A model generated the notes under the pieces. The model ran no database searches and was not told the DNA's origin. It was given only the letters and a program-made list of their open reading frames with translations. Position numbers and translations under genes: made by a program. Shown piece by piece: positions 1-13,092 of a stretch of 64,000 bases of DNA (the stretch's first letter is position 1; every line of letters begins with the position of its first letter). This stretch comes from an uncultured Alcaligenaceae bacterium (GTDB lineage Bacteria > Pseudomonadota > Gammaproteobacteria > Burkholderiales > Burkholderiaceae_B). The stretch covers positions 1 to 64,000 of the forward strand of contig CALBMZ010000099.1 of the NCBI GenBank assembly GCA_937896225.1, in the 5' to 3' direction.

Positions 1-202
1 CGTTATTTTATTAGCAAGAAATTTTTAACGGTTAAACCATAAACGCTACATTAATGTTTCATTAGAGTTTCATTAAAGCTTCATTAGAGTGTTAAACCGA
101 AATATATATGTTTAATTGTATTGTGTAGTAACAACCCGGCGTACGTTTTTGGGGTTATTTAAACCCTAGTAAATCTTACGCCATTAATAATGAGGTTAAC
201 CC
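1..202. other. Upstream region of rplU
   Basis: This AT-rich leader lies before the L21 gene and has no convincing ORF. It holds three tandem 11-bp copies at 57-89 (listed separately) and two direct copies of GTTAAACC at 31-38 and 91-98. It probably contains the promoter for the ribosomal protein operon, but I could not pick a convincing -35/-10 pair by eye. In related genomes ispB is often divergent from rplU; nothing of it is visible here. Confidence 0.4.
57..89. repeat. Tandem 11-bp repeat, three copies, upstream of rplU
   Basis: The units read TTTCATTAGAG (57-67), TTTCATTAAAG (68-78) and CTTCATTAGAG (79-89). The 11-bp period is close to one DNA helical turn, so identical faces of three sites would line up. 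This suits a protein-binding array or a curved upstream element, but it could also be simple slippage. No known regulator is recognised. Confidence 0.75.
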
Positions 203-514
203 ATGTACGCGGTCGTAAAAACTGGTGGCAAGCAGTATCGCATTGCTGTCGGTCAAAAACTTAAAATAGAACAGATACCGGCAGACATTGGGCAAGAAAT
301 TTCGCTAGATCACGTGCTTTCAGTAGGCGAAGGCGACCAACTTCAAGTTGGCACCCCTACCCTTACTGGCGCGGTGATTAAAGCTACAGTTCTTGCGCAA
401 GGACGCCATGACAAAGTCAAGATCTTTAAAATGCGTCGTCGCAAGCACTATCAAAAGCATCAAGGCCACCGTCAAAATTACACTGAGATTCGCATTGATG
501 CGATTTCAGCTTAA
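203..514 (+). CDS. rplU: 50S ribosomal protein L21
   Basis: This is ribosomal protein L21, which binds 23S rRNA in the large subunit. The 103 residues are the standard family length. The N-terminus ([13 protein letters not shown]) and the basic [16 protein letters not shown] stretch near the C-terminus are family hallmarks. It is first in the operon, followed by rpmA 24 bp downstream, the almost universal bacterial pairing. The start is the only reasonable ATG and it aligns with the family N-terminus. Confidence 0.98.
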   Translation: MYAVVKTGGKQYRIAVGQKLKIEQIPADIGQEISLDHVLSVGEGDQLQVGTPTLTGAVIKATVLAQGRHDKVKIFKMRRRKHYQKHQGHRQNYTEIRIDAISA

Positions 515-538
515 TCATTGCTTTTAGGAAACTAGAAA

Positions 539-796
539 ATGGCACACAAAAAAGGCGGCGGCTCGACGCGAAATGGTCGTGATTCAGAATCGAAACGACT
601 GGGTGTAAAAACTTACGGTGGTGAACTGATTCCTGCTGGTTCAATTATTGTTCGCCAGCGCGGCACAACCTTTCACCCTGGTGTTAACGTTGGTATGGGT
701 AAAGACCACACCTTGTTTGCACTGGTAAACGGTAAGGTTCAGTTTGCTGTGAAAGGTCGGCTCAACAAGTCAACCGTATCAATTATCGCTGCTTAA
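539..796 (+). CDS. rpmA: 50S ribosomal protein L27
   Basis: This is ribosomal protein L27, whose flexible N-terminal tail reaches toward the peptidyl transferase centre. The 85-residue product starts [19 protein letters not shown], the standard proteobacterial form without the cleavable Firmicutes extension. It carries the conserved IIVRQRGT and GKDHTLFA segments. It follows rplU and is separated from obgE by a hairpin terminator, so ribosomal-protein output can exceed ObgE output. Confidence 0.98.
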   Translation: MAHKKGGGSTRNGRDSESKRLGVKTYGGELIPAGSIIVRQRGTTFHPGVNVGMGKDHTLFALVNGKVQFAVKGRLNKSTVSIIAA

Positions 797-822
797 TAAA
801 CAGCTTAGTTAGGTACCCAGCT

Positions 823-860
823 GGCCCTGTCGTTTCTCGGCAGGGCCTTTGTTATTTTTG
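823..860 (+). terminator. Rho-independent terminator between rpmA and obgE
   Basis: GGCCCTG (823-829) pairs perfectly with CAGGGCC (841-847). A further G-U pair and two G-C pairs extend the stem to ten pairs with a five-base loop. An interrupted T-rich tract (TTTGTTATTTTT) follows. It lies only 24 bp before the obgE ATG, leaving almost no room for a separate obgE promoter. It is therefore probably a partial terminator that lets some transcripts through. Confidence 0.85.
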
Positions 861-861
861 A

Positions 862-3119
<2,258 letters not shown>

Positions 3120-3171
3120 GGTTACGGCATGGGCGATGTAATGGGTGACATAGCTGGCGTTATGTTTGGCA

Positions 3172-3663
3172 TTATTGCACCGGTCGATCAGGCGCTAAAA
3201 AATCAGCTAACGCAAATGCACTGTTTCGGCTTGTCACCGCCATAGCAAACAACCCTTTGTCTATTGGCCCATCAATAAGGGCTGAACCGATCAAGTGCCC
3301 CCCCGTCACCAATGCTAACGATTGCCCAATATGATCACGGCTCACACTTGTTAACTTACGTGACCCGCTATCAGACAAACGAATCGCTACAAAAAATTGC
3401 CCCGTTGCGTCAACCATTGGAGACGCCCCCTTAATGTCTGAGCGCGTCAATAACGACTCACGCTGCAGGTAAAGGGTATGCCGCCCTGGCCCATCAGACC
3501 ACGGCAATAGCCCTGGCGCATCTTGCGTCGAGGCCAAATGAAAAGCATAAGTGGGAAGTTTACTGGCCTCAGAAGGGTACATCGATTCCCAAAGCGCGCC
3601 GCAACCCGAGAGCATCAGTAAGCAAGCGACCACTAACATGTCGATGCTGCGTCTGAGCCACAT
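3172..3663 (-). CDS. Predicted lipoprotein with SecD-like segment, unassigned
   Basis: I do not recognise this as a named gene. Starting at the ATG at 3663 gives a basic n-region (MWLRRSID), a hydrophobic core and a lipobox LSGC, with the lipidated Cys at residue 21 (163-residue product). The frame stays open upstream to 3765, but the longer N-terminus would bury the signal. The C-terminal half (FVAIRLSDSGSRKL ... HIGQSLALVTGGHLIGSALI) resembles the periplasmic head of SecD, where a variable-substrate strand precedes an AIVLDG-like strand. It has no SecD membrane domain. It is convergent with proB and divergent from thiC. The product is probably an envelope lipoprotein of unknown role. Confidence 0.7.
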   Translation of the reverse strand: MWLRRSIDMLVVACLLMLSGCGALWESMYPSEASKLPTYAFHLASTQDAPGLLPWSDGPGRHTLYLQRESLLTRSDIKGASPMVDATGQFFVAIRLSDSGSRKLTSVSRDHIGQSLALVTGGHLIGSALIDGPIDKGLFAMAVTSRNSAFALADFLAPDRPVQ

Positions 3664-3815
3664 AACTTGCTTAGGGCCGACTATCTTAGGCGTCTGTTGA
3701 AGAAGCGTCATGTCTGAGCCAAACACCCACCGTCTTAATTTACACATCATGTAAGCATAATGCAATTTAGTCCCCTAACCACTTGTGAACGAGGTCGTTC
3801 AGCCTATACTGATAA

Positions 3816-3891
3816 CTCAGCGGGGGTACTGGGCAAATTTGCCTGGTTGAGAAACACCCTTCGTACCAGTACGGATAATGCCGATGCTGGG
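3816..3891 (+). promoter_or_regulatory. TPP riboswitch (THI box) upstream of thiC
   Basis: The conserved TPP aptamer elements are in order. P1 is CTCAGC (3816-3821) with GCTGGG (3886-3891). The P2 strand GGGGGT is followed by the P3 hairpin GGCAAATTTGCC. Next come GGTTGAGA (consensus GGCTGAGA), ACCCT, ACC and GGATAATGCC. The aptamer sits 80 bp before thiC, whose product is made for thiamine synthesis, so TPP should repress it. The T replacing C in the CTGAGA box is unusual but the rest is canonical. Confidence 0.92.
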
Positions 3892-3907
3892 AGCGAACAC
3901 TATTTGA

Positions 3908-5887
<1,980 letters not shown>

Positions 5888-5901
5888 GCAATTTAGGTAA
5901 G

Positions 5902-8900
5902 TTAAGCAATCACCGGGGCCAACGTACTGTTAAGATCTTTTTCAGTACGTTGGCTTCTTTCTGCGTAATCACGCACCTGATCTTCACCAATCATGCCCAC
6001 GTTAAAGTACTGTGACTGAGGGTGACTAAAGTAAAAGCCCGACACGCTGGCAGCTGGGTTCATGGCATAGCTTTCAGTTAAGATAATGCCGATATCTTGC
6101 GCTTGCAACACATCAAACATGTCGCGCTTCACAACATGCTCTGGGCAAGCTGGGTAGCCGGGTGCGGGGCGAATGCCTTGGTATTGCTCTTTAATCAGCT
6201 CTTCAATTGACAGCGCTTCACCGGGCGCATAACCCCAAAGATCAGTTCGTACACGCACATGCAGGGCTTCAGCAAAGGCCTCAGCTAAACGATCAGCCAA
6301 AGACTTAAACATGATGGCCGAATAATCATCTTGCTCGTCAATAAAGCGCTGTTCTTGCTTTTCAATACCCACACCTGCGGTCACTGCAAACATGCCGATG
6401 TAGTCGATCACGCCGCTTTCTCGTGGCGCAATGAAGTCAGCTAAACACTTATTTTCAACGCCTTCACGCTTCACACCCTGCTGTCGTAAACCACGCCAAG
6501 TAAACAAAACCTCTTCGCGGGATTCATCTCGGTAGACTTCAATATCGTCATCATTGACTTGGTTGGCTGGGTAAAACGCCAAGATGCCGTTTGCGGTTAA
6601 CCAACGACCGTCAATCATGCGCTTGAGCATGGCCTGACCATCAGCAAACACTTTCTTAGCCTGCTCTCCGACGACATGGTCTTCTAAGATGGCAGGGTAT
6701 GAACCGAACAGACTCCATGTTTGAAAAAATGGTGTCCAGTCAATGTGTTGGGCTAATTCATGAAGGTCAAAGTTTTTAAATAAACGACGGCCTAAGAATT
6801 TGGGGCGCAGTGGCGTCTCGTTTTCCCAATCAATCACAGGCTTATTGGCGCGCGCTTGTGCAAGCGGAATAATAGGTGTGGCCTGTCGTGATGCATGACG
6901 ACGCCGCACTTCATCGTACTCTTTGCTTAAGTCTTCAAGGTAAGTGTTGGCGTTTTCTGACACCAGATTTTGAGCCACACCGACGGCTCGACTGGCATCG
7001 GGCACATAAATAACCGGGCCATCGTAATGGGGCGCAATTTTAACAGCTGTGTGTACGCGACTGGTCGTGGCACCACCAATCATCAACGGTATTTTGCGTT
7101 CTCTAAAATAGTCGTCACGTTGCATTTCGCTGGCGACATACGTCATCTCTTCGAGGCTTGGCGTAATTAAGCCTGACAAGCCGATGATGTCAGCTTTTTC
7201 TTCTTTTGCACAAGCGAGAATTTTGGCGGCAGACACCATCACACCCATGTTCACGACTTCAAAGTTATTACATTGCAAGACAACCGTCACAATGTTTTTG
7301 CCGATATCGTGCACGTCACCTTTTACGGTCGCAATGACGATTTTGCCTTTGGCGCGCACATCACCACCGCCTGCTGCGATGAGTTTTTTTTCTTCCTCAA
7401 TGTAGGGCACAAGGTGCGCCACCGCTTGCTTCATGACACGAGCAGATTTTACAACTTGAGGCAAGAACATTTTGCCTTCACCAAACAAGTCACCCACGAT
7501 GTTCATACCGTCCATCAGCGGGCCTTCAATCACTTCAATGGGCCGCCCCCCTCGGTCAGCAATTTGCTGACGTATTTCTTCGGTATCTTCCACAATAAAT
7601 GTCGTGTTACCCGTCACCATGGCTTGCGACAAACGCTTTTCAACTGTTTGATCACGCCAAGCTAAGTCTTCGACTTTTTTACTGCCATCACCTTTGAAGT
7701 CTTCTGACAGCGCAACAAGTCGCTCGGTTGAAGTACGCGTGTCATCGGTGTCTTTGCGCCCCACTGGATCTTGGCGATCGAGCACGACATCTTCAACTTG
7801 GTCGCGCAGCACAGGATTCAGTTCGGCATACACGCCCAACTGGCCAGCATTGACGATACCCATCGACATACCTTCTTTGATGGCGTAATACAAGAAAACC
7901 GTGTGAATCGCTTCGCGCATGAGTTCATTGCCCCGAAACGAGAAACTAACGTTTGACACACCACCTGAAATACGAGCGTGAGGTAGGTTGGCACGTATCC
8001 AACGGGTGGCCTCGATAAAATCAACTGCGTAATGATCGTGTTCTTCAATACCCGTGGCAATCGCAAAGACGTTGGGGTCAAAAATAATATCTTCTGGCGG
8101 AAACCCCACTTCAGTGACCAGTAAATCATATGCACGTTTACAAATAGCTTGACGGCGCTCAAGTGAATCGGCTTGCCCTTCTTCGTCAAACGCCATCACC
8201 ACAACGGCTGCGCCATAGGCACGACACAAACGGGCTTGTTCTAAAAAGGGCGTGACGCCCTCTTTCATTGAGATCGAGTTGACAATCGGTTTGCCTTGCA
8301 CGCACTTCAGACCTGCTTCAATCACTGACCATTTAGAGCTATCGATCATGATCGGTACGCGGGCAATATCTGGCTCTGACGCAATCATGTTTAAGAAGCG
8401 CTGCATGCAAGCCAAAGAATCAAGCATGGCCTCGTCCATATTGATGTCGATGATTTGAGCACCATTTTCAACCTGCTGACGTGCAACGGTTACCGCTTGA
8501 TCGTAATTGCCTTCTTTAATTAGGCGTGCAAACATTTTGCTACCGGTCACGTTGGTACGCTCACCGACGTTGATAAACAATGATTTATCATCAAAATTTA
8601 ACGCTTCCAGGCCAGACAAACGCGTGCGAATTTCAATTTCAGGCACTATGCGAGGCGTCAGGGTGGTGACTTTTTGAGTGATAGCCTCAATGTGTTCGGG
8701 CGTGGTACCGCAGCAACCACCTGCCACGTTGACCAAACCGGCTTTGGCAAATTCTTCAAGCAAGGCTGAAGTATCTGCTGGGCTTTCGTCAAAGCCCGTA
8801 TCGCTCATGGGGTTGGGCAAGCCTGCGTTGGGGTAAACGCACACGTAGGTATCGCTGATTTTGGCGAGCTCGGCAATGTAGGGTCGCATGAGTGCCGCAC

Positions 8901-9675
8901 CTAAAGCGCAGTTCAAACCGATGGTGATGGGTCTAGCATGACGAACTGAATTCCAAAACGCTTCAACCGTTTGGCCAGACAAAATACGACCTGACGCATC
9001 GGTAACGGTACCTGAAATCATGACGGGTAAGCGCTCACCCGTTTCAGCAAAGACTTGCTCAATGGCAAAAATAGCAGCCTTGGCGTTGAGCGTATCAAAA
9101 ATAGTTTCAACCAGCAGCAAGTCTACCCCCCCCTCTAACAAGGCTTTGACTTGCTCAGTGTAGGCGTCGCGCAATTCATCAAATGTGACGTTACGCGCAC
9201 CCGGGTCGTTCACATCGGGTGAGATAGAAGCTGTTTTTGGTTGAGGCCCTAACGCACCGGCAACAAAACGAGGGCGTTCTGGTGTAGAAAACTTGTCGCA
9301 TGCTTGACGCGCCAAACGGGCTGACACCAAGTTCATTTCATACGCGAGTTCAGGTAAATCATAATCACCCTGCGCAATCGTGGTGGCGCCAAATGTATTG
9401 GTTTCAACTAAATCAGCACCTGCTTGCAAGTATTGTTCGTGAATAGTTTGAATAGCATCAGGGCGCACAATTGATAGCAACTCGTTGTTGCCTTTGACAT
9501 CTTTTACATGGTATTTGAATCGCTCACCCCGAAAATCGGCTTCCGTTAACTTGAGCTGTTGCACCATCGTGCCCATTGCCCCATCTAGCACCAAAATGCG
9601 CTCACCTAAGGCACGTGCGAATGCAGCGCCGCGGGTGTAAGACTCGACGGGGTAAGGTAGGTTTGGGTATGACAT
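5902..9675 (-). CDS. metH: Cobalamin-dependent methionine synthase
   Basis: MetH transfers a methyl group from methyltetrahydrofolate to homocysteine through methylcobalamin. All four modules are present in 1257 residues. The homocysteine domain has zinc ligands C256 and C321/C322 (GLNC, GGCCGT). A pterin-binding domain starts near [11 protein letters not shown]. The cobalamin domain has the DxHxxG motif with the Co-ligating H789. A C-terminal SAM reactivation domain includes [12 protein letters not shown]. The full length argues for a working enzyme. It is divergent from the cobalamin-riboswitch-controlled btuB, which supplies its cofactor; that riboswitch faces btuB and not metH. Confidence 0.98.
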   Translation of the reverse strand: MSYPNLPYPVESYTRGAAFARALGERILVLDGAMGTMVQQLKLTEADFRGERFKYHVKDVKGNNELLSIVRPDAIQTIHEQYLQAGADLVETNTFGATTIAQGDYDLPELAYEMNLVSARLARQACDKFSTPERPRFVAGALGPQPKTASISPDVNDPGARNVTFDELRDAYTEQVKALLEGGVDLLLVETIFDTLNAKAAIFAIEQVFAETGERLPVMISGTVTDASGRILSGQTVEAFWNSVRHARPITIGLNCALGAALMRPYIAELAKISDTYVCVYPNAGLPNPMSDTGFDESPADTSALLEEFAKAGLVNVAGGCCGTTPEHIEAITQKVTTLTPRIVPEIEIRTRLSGLEALNFDDKSLFINVGERTNVTGSKMFARLIKEGNYDQAVTVARQQVENGAQIIDINMDEAMLDSLACMQRFLNMIASEPDIARVPIMIDSSKWSVIEAGLKCVQGKPIVNSISMKEGVTPFLEQARLCRAYGAAVVVMAFDEEGQADSLERRQAICKRAYDLLVTEVGFPPEDIIFDPNVFAIATGIEEHDHYAVDFIEATRWIRANLPHARISGGVSNVSFSFRGNELMREAIHTVFLYYAIKEGMSMGIVNAGQLGVYAELNPVLRDQVEDVVLDRQDPVGRKDTDDTRTSTERLVALSEDFKGDGSKKVEDLAWRDQTVEKRLSQAMVTGNTTFIVEDTEEIRQQIADRGGRPIEVIEGPLMDGMNIVGDLFGEGKMFLPQVVKSARVMKQAVAHLVPYIEEEKKLIAAGGGDVRAKGKIVIATVKGDVHDIGKNIVTVVLQCNNFEVVNMGVMVSAAKILACAKEEKADIIGLSGLITPSLEEMTYVASEMQRDDYFRERKIPLMIGGATTSRVHTAVKIAPHYDGPVIYVPDASRAVGVAQNLVSENANTYLEDLSKEYDEVRRRHASRQATPIIPLAQARANKPVIDWENETPLRPKFLGRRLFKNFDLHELAQHIDWTPFFQTWSLFGSYPAILEDHVVGEQAKKVFADGQAMLKRMIDGRWLTANGILAFYPANQVNDDDIEVYRDESREEVLFTWRGLRQQGVKREGVENKCLADFIAPRESGVIDYIGMFAVTAGVGIEKQEQRFIDEQDDYSAIMFKSLADRLAEAFAEALHVRVRTDLWGYAPGEALSIEELIKEQYQGIRPAPGYPACPEHVVKRDMFDVLQAQDIGIILTESYAMNPAASVSGFYFSHPQSQYFNVGMIGEDQVRDYAERSQRTEKDLNSTLAPVIA

Positions 9676-9878
9676 GAGTGTATTGCTCTTTTTATGCTTC
9701 TCGTTAGGCTAACGTTAGGCCCCTCTATCTTAACAAAATATGGGCTTGAACCATTTTAATAGCACCTTAAAGCCCTATTTTTAAAGGGGAAAAGCGTTGT
9801 TGTCGCGAGATGAGGTTGTGCAGGCTGATTCGAATCGATCGCTCATCGCAAACCCTCATGCTAAAGTGTTGATGCTTT
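9676..9878. other. metH upstream region
   Basis: This gap separates the metH start from the cobalamin riboswitch. No ORF is convincing. The only visible structure is a direct repeat GTTAGGC at 9703-9709 and 9714-9720 with an 11-bp period. The first copy is also part of the palindrome GTTAG-g-CTAAC (9703-9713). It lies about 30-45 bp before metH and could be an operator; nothing else is apparent. Confidence 0.35.
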
Positions 9879-10040
9879 GGTGCTTTCGGTGCCGCATGGT
9901 GCAGGGTCAGTTTGACCTGCATGGCACTGGGAAAGTTAAACGGGAAACAGGACGCATTCTTTTTGAATGCCAGCCTGTGCTGCCCCCGCAACGGTCAACG
10001 TGATGTTTAAAAGCACTCACGCCAGCCCGATACCGGCCAA
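9879..10040 (+). promoter_or_regulatory. Cobalamin riboswitch upstream of btuB
   Basis: This is a typical adenosylcobalamin aptamer. It opens with GGTGC...GGTGCC, carries an internal hairpin (GCAGGGTCA with TGACCTGC), then GGGAAA...CGGGAAACAGG. The diagnostic B12 box GCTGCCCCCGCAACGGT lies near 9979-9995. It closes with CCAGCCCGATACCGGCC at about 10022-10038. It should lower btuB expression when B12 is plentiful. It lies 83 bp before the btuB start. Confidence 0.95.
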
Positions 10041-10085
10041 ATAGCCATTTTTTGCTGAATAACAGCTCAAAATGTTTCCCTAATT

Positions 10086-10105
10086 AACGTGCGGGGACGC
10101 ACGTT
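10086..10105 (+). promoter_or_regulatory. Expression-platform hairpin of the btuB riboswitch
   Basis: AACGTGCG (10086-10093) pairs perfectly with CGCACGTT (10098-10105) across a four-base GGGA loop, 18 bases before the btuB ATG. The following bases (TTTTACGTGAGTTTTT) include a weak ribosome binding site, GTGAG. The hairpin may be a weak terminator or may control access to the RBS; the sequence does not decide which. Confidence 0.65.
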
Positions 10106-10122
10106 TTACGTGAGTTTTTCTA

Positions 10123-12036
10123 ATGTCTTTCAAGCCATATTTATTGGCAACAGGCACTCTTGCCTGCTTGCTGCCTATCTTATCTGTTGCACAAAATATC
10201 TCTCCCCAGCAAACTGAAGCAACAAAACTCGATGCCATCATCGTGACAGCTACGCGTTCAGCTCAAACACTTAGAAGCACCATAGGTGACAACACGGTTG
10301 TGAATCGTGAAGCGCTTGACCAAACACCTGACTCAACCTTGGCAGAAGTACTTGGCCGCCAACACGCCATTACCTTTGTTAATTATGGTGGCCCACAAAC
10401 GTTATCAACTATTAACATTCGCGGCACCAATAGCAAACAAAGTCTAGTACTCATTGATGGGGTACGAACTAATAGCGGTAGCAGTGGTTTACCAGCCTTA
10501 AACGCGATGCCAATCAATAGTATTGATCGCATTGAAATTGTGCGTGGCGCGAGCAGTAGCTTGTATGGTGCTGATGCGATAGGTGGGGTGGTGAACATCA
10601 TCACCCGTAAACCAGGTGATAAACAACCTTTTAAGGCCTTTGCCAACATGGGTGTGGGCACTTACTCAAGCAGCGAATATGATGCTGGGTTTTCTGGGTC
10701 TCACAATGGGTTGAGCTACAGCTTGTATGGCGGGTATGGGCAGAGCGCGGGCTTCGATGCCACCACCAACAAAAATTATTATGCCAACCCCGATACAGAC
10801 TCTTATTATCGAAGCAATATTGGCGGCCAAATTGGCATGGCCTGGCAGACAGGTCAGACCTTAACGTTGAGTACATACCAATCACGTAGCAATGCAGGGC
10901 TTGATTTTGGTACGCCCTACTTTAATGACCGCGGCATTCAAACGTTAAGTAATACGACATTAACCAGTTCAAATCAAATTAATAAGATTTGGTTAAGTAC
11001 ATTTACGGCATCTATTCTGACTGATCAATACGAAAATAAAATAACACCTACAGGTAATTTCAGTGGTACAGAAACGTACAAAACAGATCAAACTCAATAC
11101 GTTTGGCAAAACAATTTCAAACTTTCTGAAACACAGCAATTTAGCCTCGCTTATGAACGTTTAAACCAAAAAATAACAGGGCAATTTTCTGATTATGATT
11201 ACGTCTCGCCATCTAATGTGGGTTATCAAAACGATGAAGTGTTTACCAATGCGTTTGTAGGCGTCTATCAAGGTGAGTGGGGGCCGCACGCAGTTCAGCT
11301 AAGTGCGCGTAACGATGCCAACTCACAATTTGGTAACTTTGCAACTGGTAGTATTGGCTACGCTTATCAGTTCACATCACAATGGCGCGCTAACGTGGGT
11401 TTTAATACCGGTTTTAGAGCCCCTAATTTTGATGAACTGTATTGGCCCTCAACAGCAGATTACCTCGGCAACCCCAACTTACAACCTGAAAAATCAAAAA
11501 ATATTGAAGTGGGTTTGCAATATACCCACCAGAGTGGTCAGCTTGGTTTAACAGCCTATCAAAATGAAATCAGCAATTTGATCCTGAACCAACCCAGTCA
11601 GCCCGGTAGTTATACTTACCAGCCTTTCAATATTGGGAACGCGACCCTTAAAGGCTTAACGTTTAATGGCAATCAATACATCACTAAGCATACACAAATC
11701 GTGGGTAGCTTTGATTGGTTAAGCCCGATCAATGATGACACTAATGAGTTGTTACCTTTACGTGCGCAACGCGTTTTGCGTATGGCAGCCGAGCATACTT
11801 GGGGTGAAGCGTTATTTGGATTGGAATGGTATTTGTCGAGCGCCAGAAGAGAGGTCTTTAGCAAAAACAATATGGGCGGCTACGGTTTACTCAATGCCTC
11901 TTTGGCCTACAAGGTTTCTAAAAACGCCACCGTTCAAGTACGATGGAACAACCTTTTAGGGAAAGAATATAACCTTGTGGAAAACTACAACACACCGGGT
12001 TCAAACGTGTTTGTTAACCTTGCATTAAGTTATTAA
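10123..12036 (+). CDS. btuB: TonB-dependent vitamin B12 receptor BtuB
   Basis: This outer-membrane beta-barrel imports cobalamin using TonB energy. The 637-residue protein has a signal peptide (cleavage after about residue 23, SVA-Q), a TonB box (IIVTATR, about residues 39-45) and a plug domain (SSLYGADAIGGVVNIITR). A 22-strand-type barrel follows, ending in an aromatic residue (NLALSY). Substrate assignment rests on the upstream cobalamin riboswitch and the downstream btuF rather than on sequence alone. No btuC or btuD transporter gene is in the window. Confidence 0.93.
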   Translation: MSFKPYLLATGTLACLLPILSVAQNISPQQTEATKLDAIIVTATRSAQTLRSTIGDNTVVNREALDQTPDSTLAEVLGRQHAITFVNYGGPQTLSTINIRGTNSKQSLVLIDGVRTNSGSSGLPALNAMPINSIDRIEIVRGASSSLYGADAIGGVVNIITRKPGDKQPFKAFANMGVGTYSSSEYDAGFSGSHNGLSYSLYGGYGQSAGFDATTNKNYYANPDTDSYYRSNIGGQIGMAWQTGQTLTLSTYQSRSNAGLDFGTPYFNDRGIQTLSNTTLTSSNQINKIWLSTFTASILTDQYENKITPTGNFSGTETYKTDQTQYVWQNNFKLSETQQFSLAYERLNQKITGQFSDYDYVSPSNVGYQNDEVFTNAFVGVYQGEWGPHAVQLSARNDANSQFGNFATGSIGYAYQFTSQWRANVGFNTGFRAPNFDELYWPSTADYLGNPNLQPEKSKNIEVGLQYTHQSGQLGLTAYQNEISNLILNQPSQPGSYTYQPFNIGNATLKGLTFNGNQYITKHTQIVGSFDWLSPINDDTNELLPLRAQRVLRMAAEHTWGEALFGLEWYLSSARREVFSKNNMGGYGLLNASLAYKVSKNATVQVRWNNLLGKEYNLVENYNTPGSNVFVNLALSY

Positions 12037-12157
12037 CAACCCGCGCAAATAAATGACATGCTTTGATACATCATTTCATCATTTAGCATGTAAAACCTCG
12101 TGCTTCAGGGCTGGAAGATGGCAATATATGCTTAAACTTAAATAAAAATGTCTGACT

Positions 12158-13006
12158 GTGTTCAATAAACTCACTATTCACTTAACAGCTATTGTGCTGC
12201 ACCGTTTAAAAACCGGTGCAGCGTTGTTATGCTGCACCGGTTTTTTATCGTTTAACGCTTCTGCACAATCACAAAACGTACCACTGCGCATTGTGACCCT
12301 GACACCGCATGCCACAGAATTAGTCTTTGCAGCGGGTGGGGGGCAGCATATTGTGGCCACAGTGCAGGCCAGTGATTACCCAGCCAGTGTGCAGCATTTA
12401 CCAAAGGTTGGTTCAGGGTTGGGGGTTGAAGTTGAACCCATCATTGCGCAAAACCCAACACTGGTTGTGGGCTGGCCTTCACCCCTTTTAGATCGACTGC
12501 AAACGCTAGGCTTTAAAACCTTTGCCACCCAACCCCAGCAATTAAACGACATTCCAAATGAAATTGACGCCTTGGGCAAAGTATTAAATACTGAGCCTTT
12601 TGCCCACGCACAAAACGCAGCCTTAATAGCGCGCATTCAAGCGTTACCACACTTGGAACCTAAGTCGCCCATTAAGGTTGCTATTTTGGCTGACCAGCAA
12701 GCAAGTTATGCCATTGGTGGTCAGCACATCTTGAACGATGTGTTGAGGCGGTGTGGTGCCATAAATGTATTTGCCTCGCAACCGTCGGCCGCCCCCTTAA
12801 TTAGCCATGAGTCGCTGTGGGCTACCCAACCCGAGCTGATTATTGTGGGGCAAACCACTCAAAAACCATTTCAATTACCCCCAAAACTAGCTGATTTAAA
12901 GGCTAAAGTGTGGGTATTGAATGCTGACACTTTATTTCGACCCGGTCCACGCTTGATTGATGCGGCTGAACTCATTTGCAATCAGTTACAACTGGCCACA
13001 CAATAG
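12158..13006 (+). CDS. btuF: Periplasmic cobalamin-binding protein BtuF
   Basis: This is a periplasmic substrate-binding protein of the helical-backbone ABC family that passes B12 to BtuCD. There is no ATG near the N-terminus. The GTG at 12158 gives 282 residues, and a GTG at 12194 would still leave a complete signal peptide (hydrophobic ALLCCTGFLSF, then ASA-Q). Core segments RIVTLTPHATELVFAAG and VEVEPIIAQNPTLVV fit the BtuF group, which differs from siderophore binders mainly by context. A strong inverted repeat lies inside the signal-peptide codons. It is placed after btuB and 86 bp before thiG. Confidence 0.88.
   Translation: MFNKLTIHLTAIVLHRLKTGAALLCCTGFLSFNASAQSQNVPLRIVTLTPHATELVFAAGGGQHIVATVQASDYPASVQHLPKVGSGLGVEVEPIIAQNPTLVVGWPSPLLDRLQTLGFKTFATQPQQLNDIPNEIDALGKVLNTEPFAHAQNAALIARIQALPHLEPKSPIKVAILADQQASYAIGGQHILNDVLRRCGAINVFASQPSAAPLISHESLWATQPELIIVGQTTQKPFQLPPKLADLKAKVWVLNADTLFRPGPRLIDAAELICNQLQLATQ
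12196..12246 (+). promoter_or_regulatory. Three-segment attenuator-like element inside btuF
   Basis: Segment 1 (GCTGCACCG, 12196-12204) and segment 3 (the same 9 bases, 12231-12239) can each pair with segment 2 (CGGTGCAGC, 12214-12222). Pairing of 2 with 3 extends to a perfect 15-bp stem (12208-12222 with 12231-12245), an 8-base loop and a T tract at 12241-12246, which looks like a complete intrinsic terminator. Pairing of 1 with 2 gives a 9-bp antiterminator. The element overlaps coding sequence, so translation could also influence it. It may end most btuB transcripts. Confidence 0.8.
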
Positions 13007-13092
13007 ACGGTAAATTTCTTGTCCGTATTGAGCATTGAACGACGCATTGATGCTTCATTTGTCTGCATTTCCCCTTAACAACAGAGTGTTTT

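Noticed and set aside
7273-7665. 130-codon plus-strand ORF inside metH
   Set aside because: It is antisense to a complete metH with all motifs intact, and its translation has no recognisable domain.
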